Assembly (NCBI GenBank): GCA_947625955.1
Contig: CANQQH010000068.1
Span: 1 to 5,787, forward strand
DNA length: 5,787 bases
DNA from: an uncultured Clostridia bacterium
GTDB taxonomy: Bacteria; Bacillota; Clostridia; Christensenellales; UBA1242
Reading direction: 5' to 3'
Part shown: positions 4,060-5,787 of the stretch, in pieces
Position numbering within the stretch: the stretch's first letter is position 1
How the letters are laid out: each line of letters begins with the position of its first letter
Notes under the pieces: model-generated
What the model was told of the DNA's origin: nothing
Databases searched by the model: none
Seen by the model: only the letters and a program-made list of their open reading frames with translations
Position numbers and translations under genes: made by a program

Positions 4060-5055
4060 CTATTTTGTTTGGGTATTGTCGCCAGCGAGGATTTGCTTTT
4101 GCTGATCAAGAGTCTTCACAGCCCTGTCGTAGAGGTTGTTGAAGTTTGACGAGCTCACAGAGGTATATTCAATTCCAATCTCTGCAACAACTTCATTGCC
4201 TGCTTCAAAGGTTTGGTCAAGAGTTGTGAGAGCCCCTTTGTCGTCAACGTTATAAACAACGGTTGTGTCGAGCGTCTCGCCTTGATATTCAGCGGTTGAA
4301 ACAACCTTGTAGCCTTCGGTAACGTCATATGAAAGGTCGCTCGCAGCGGCGATTGTTGCTTTCATTTCGGTTTTATATTCGTCAACAAAGTCTTTGCGGG
4401 ATATGGTTTGTCCGGCTTCTTCTTTATAGGTTTCACCAACAACGCAATCTCTCATGAGACCATTTTCAATAACTGAAACATTGCTATACATCATGTCGGC
4501 TGAGGTAACTTGGTTTTTGATAAGGCGGCCCATTCCAAAGTCAACAGCGGTTTGAGTTCTCAAAGTCTCATTGTTTGTTTTTGTTTGCATGCTTTCAATG
4601 ATAGGGTCACTTGCAGCGCGAGTTTCAATACCATTTGCGAAAACTGAATAGAAAACGCCCTTTTCAAGTTCGCCCAAACTTCTTTTGAGTTTTGAGCCTT
4701 CGCTTGGGTCGATGAGACCCTTGTCAACAATTTCGTCAATTTCATATTCGGCCTTTGAAATTTCCTCAAGCACTTCTGGACCATCTATTTTTTCATATGA
4801 AATCTTGTCTTGGATATTCTTCACAGAATCCTTAACTTTCTTCACTTCTTGATCTCTTGACAGAATTGAATTAAGTTCTTTTTCAATTCTTTCAAGTTCC
4901 TTCATGTGAGAGTCTCTTTCCTCCAACAAATCTGCATATGAAGAGTTGTCAGCAGTTGATTTCTTTCCACCGCACGCACTAAGAGTAACAGCGCCTGTGA
5001 GCGATACTGCAAGTGCTGCAATTGTGGCAGCAACTTTGATTCCTTTTTTTGCCAT
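4060..5055 (-). CDS. Uncharacterised lipoprotein with N-terminal coiled coil
   Basis: The protein has 331 residues. The signal peptide is MAKKGIKVAATIAALAVSL onward, with lipobox LSAC and Cys28 as the predicted lipidation site, followed by a GGKKSTADNSS tether, so it is predicted to be anchored outside the membrane. Residues about 42-86 form a charged helical region with heptad hydrophobics (L54, I57, L61, I64, then V71, V74, V78, I81, I85), a likely coiled coil; Glu/Lys-rich helices continue to about 125. The C-terminal part (about 220-310) alternates like beta-strands (TEGYKVVSTAEYQGETL, TTVVYNVDDKGALTTLD), ending in a polar tail. No known catalytic motif or family was recognised; surface scaffolding or envelope interaction is speculative. 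ATG 5055 is chosen because GGAGG lies eight bases upstream; a TTG at 5070 coincides with that site. It is a single-gene unit with its own strong promoter and terminator, between the RsmF-like gene and rplJ. Confidence 0.92.
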   Translation of the reverse strand: MAKKGIKVAATIAALAVSLTGAVTLSACGGKKSTADNSSYADLLEERDSHMKELERIEKELNSILSRDQEVKKVKDSVKNIQDKISYEKIDGPEVLEEISKAEYEIDEIVDKGLIDPSEGSKLKRSLGELEKGVFYSVFANGIETRAASDPIIESMQTKTNNETLRTQTAVDFGMGRLIKNQVTSADMMYSNVSVIENGLMRDCVVGETYKEEAGQTISRKDFVDEYKTEMKATIAAASDLSYDVTEGYKVVSTAEYQGETLDTTVVYNVDDKGALTTLDQTFEAGNEVVAEIGIEYTSVSSSNFNNLYDRAVKTLDQQKQILAGDNTQTK

Positions 5056-5084
5056 AGTTGAAACCTCCAATCTTTTATGGCTTT

Positions 5085-5113
5085 ATTTTACAATAAAATA
5101 TGCAAAATGTCAA
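5085..5113 (-). promoter_or_regulatory. Near-consensus promoter of the coiled-coil lipoprotein gene
   Basis: TTGACA (5113-5108), exactly 17 bp, then TAAAAT (5090-5085) on the minus strand. The predicted start is near 5078, about 23 nt before the ATG, which leaves room for the GGAGG site. The -35 box lies only 8 bp beyond the stop of the RsmF-like gene and no terminator separates them, so read-through may add to expression. Confidence 0.88.
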
Positions 5114-5121
5114 TAGCTACG

Positions 5122-5787
5122 CTATAAAATCTTGGCTCTGAGCCCTTTTGGATAATAGTTTTTCAGCCTGCCGCCCGACGCCTTTCCACCGCCAAGCACA
5201 TTTCCTTCAACCAAAACTGCAACATAGCCATTCAAATCGCACTCAATTTCATTGCCAAAGCAATAGTCTTTCACACGTTTATCGTCTTTTTCGAGTTCTA
5301 GTTTGTTTCTAAATTCCTTACCAAACGCCTTGAAGAATTGATGTTCAATAACCAGCCTGCCCTTTTCGATTTTTGCAAGACGAACGCCGATTGAAACCAC
5401 ATTTTCAATGTTTTTTATCTGCCTATCATACAAATATACATAGTCGCCAACGCTATGAAACTCAAAATTTTCACGATTTATACACTCGAAAACCAGTTGT
5501 TTTGCGTTTTTTAGTTCGTTTTTGCTAAGAATATATTCATTTTTCTTTTGTTTTCCGCAAATAGCACTATTATTGAGCGATTTTTTGATTAATTTTGCAA
5601 CAAATTGACCTTCGCCGAAATCATTTTGAGGAAAACATCTGCCGCATAAGCTCAGTTTTTTGTTTCCATCAACCTCGTAGCCTTTTGAAACATACTTTTG
5701 AACATTGTCACCAAGTGGGAGCAAATCATAGCCGAACTTTTCAGCAAACTTCAAAACCGTGTTTTCATTCTCAATGATATTGAAAGT
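5122..5787 (-). CDS. RsmF-like rRNA (cytosine-C5)-methyltransferase, C-terminal part
   Basis: The minus-strand frame is open from the right edge (base 5787) to TAG at 5124-5122, giving 221 visible residues; the N-terminus and the methyltransferase core are outside the window. The first residues, TFNIIENENTVLKF, fit the stretch just after the motif VI Cys of RsmB/NOP-family enzymes (typically TCT-F-x-x-x-E-N-E). FPQNDFGEGQFVAKL (visible residues 52-66) matches the P-x-x-x-x-GEG-x-F-x-A signature. The end, GGGKASGGRLKNYYPKGLR, is typical of the C-terminal PUA-like RNA-binding domain of RsmF-type proteins. The family transfers methyl from S-adenosylmethionine to C5 of a 16S rRNA cytosine. TTG 5754 could be read as a start but is an internal Leu, since homology-like sequence continues upstream. 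Downstream, the lipoprotein promoter begins within 10 bp. Assignment to the family is confident; which rRNA position it modifies cannot be told. Confidence 0.88.
   Translation of the reverse strand, partial: TFNIIENENTVLKFAEKFGYDLLPLGDNVQKYVSKGYEVDGNKKLSLCGRCFPQNDFGEGQFVAKLIKKSLNNSAICGKQKKNEYILSKNELKNAKQLVFECINRENFEFHSVGDYVYLYDRQIKNIENVVSIGVRLAKIEKGRLVIEHQFFKAFGKEFRNKLELEKDDKRVKDYCFGNEIECDLNGYVAVLVEGNVLGGGKASGGRLKNYYPKGLRAKIL

Noticed and set aside
3913..4149. Plus-strand 78-codon frame across the rplJ promoter and lipoprotein terminator
   Set aside because: Runs through a promoter and a terminator hairpin; no ribosome binding site and no family.
1..5787. Alternative genetic code or mobile-element insertion
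   Set aside because: TGG is used for Trp, TGA ends the SLOG gene, and no transposase, terminal repeats or target duplications were found.

Overview
The window looks like chromosomal DNA from a low-to-moderate GC Gram-positive bacterium, most likely an uncultured Clostridia-type Firmicute. The support is: strong purine-rich ribosome binding sites (GGAGG/AAGGAG), near-consensus housekeeping promoters (TTGACA, 17 bp, TATACT or TAAAAT), U-tract terminators, two lipoproteins with classical lipoboxes, an L10-type ribosomal leader, and an acidic Ala-hinged L7/L12. The standard genetic code is used: TGG encodes Trp and TGA is a stop. Taxon assignment below class is not possible from the sequence alone. 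No tRNA, rRNA, CRISPR array or insertion sequence was seen.

Layout, left to right. 1-998 (minus) is the N-terminal 332 codons of an unrecognised secreted lipoprotein that runs off the left edge, with its own predicted promoter. 1090-1524 (minus) is a small regulator made of two tandem Xre-type helix-turn-helix domains. It is divergent from 1652-2128 (plus), a SLOG/YpsA-like (DUF1273-type) nucleotide-binding-fold protein. The 127 bp between them holds a perfect TGTTACA/TGTAACA dyad on an extended -10 element. 2207-2743 (minus) is a flavodoxin-fold iron-sulfur-flavoprotein-like oxidoreductase, convergent with the SLOG gene. It has a private promoter, a direct repeat over that promoter, and a GC-rich hairpin touching its ribosome binding site.

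2852-3982 (minus) is a complete self-contained ribosomal stalk operon. It has a consensus promoter, an L10 leader with a terminator and a mutually exclusive antiterminator fold, then rplJ (L10), rplL (L7/L12) and an intrinsic terminator. It is bounded by terminators on both sides, without rplK-rplA upstream or rpoB-rpoC downstream. 4017-5113 (minus) is a single-gene unit for a second lipoprotein, with a coiled-coil N-terminal half, a textbook promoter and a strong terminator. 5122-5787 (minus) is the C-terminal 221 residues of an RsmF-like rRNA cytosine-C5 methyltransferase that runs off the right edge.

How they fit together: rplJ-rplL and the RsmF-like gene are translation functions, and the other genes look like independent single-gene units. 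The richest regulatory signals are the L10-leader attenuator, the Xre/SLOG divergent control region and the leader of the flavoprotein gene. No complete new multi-gene system is evident. The Xre-SLOG pair is the most plausible candidate for an under-described module.
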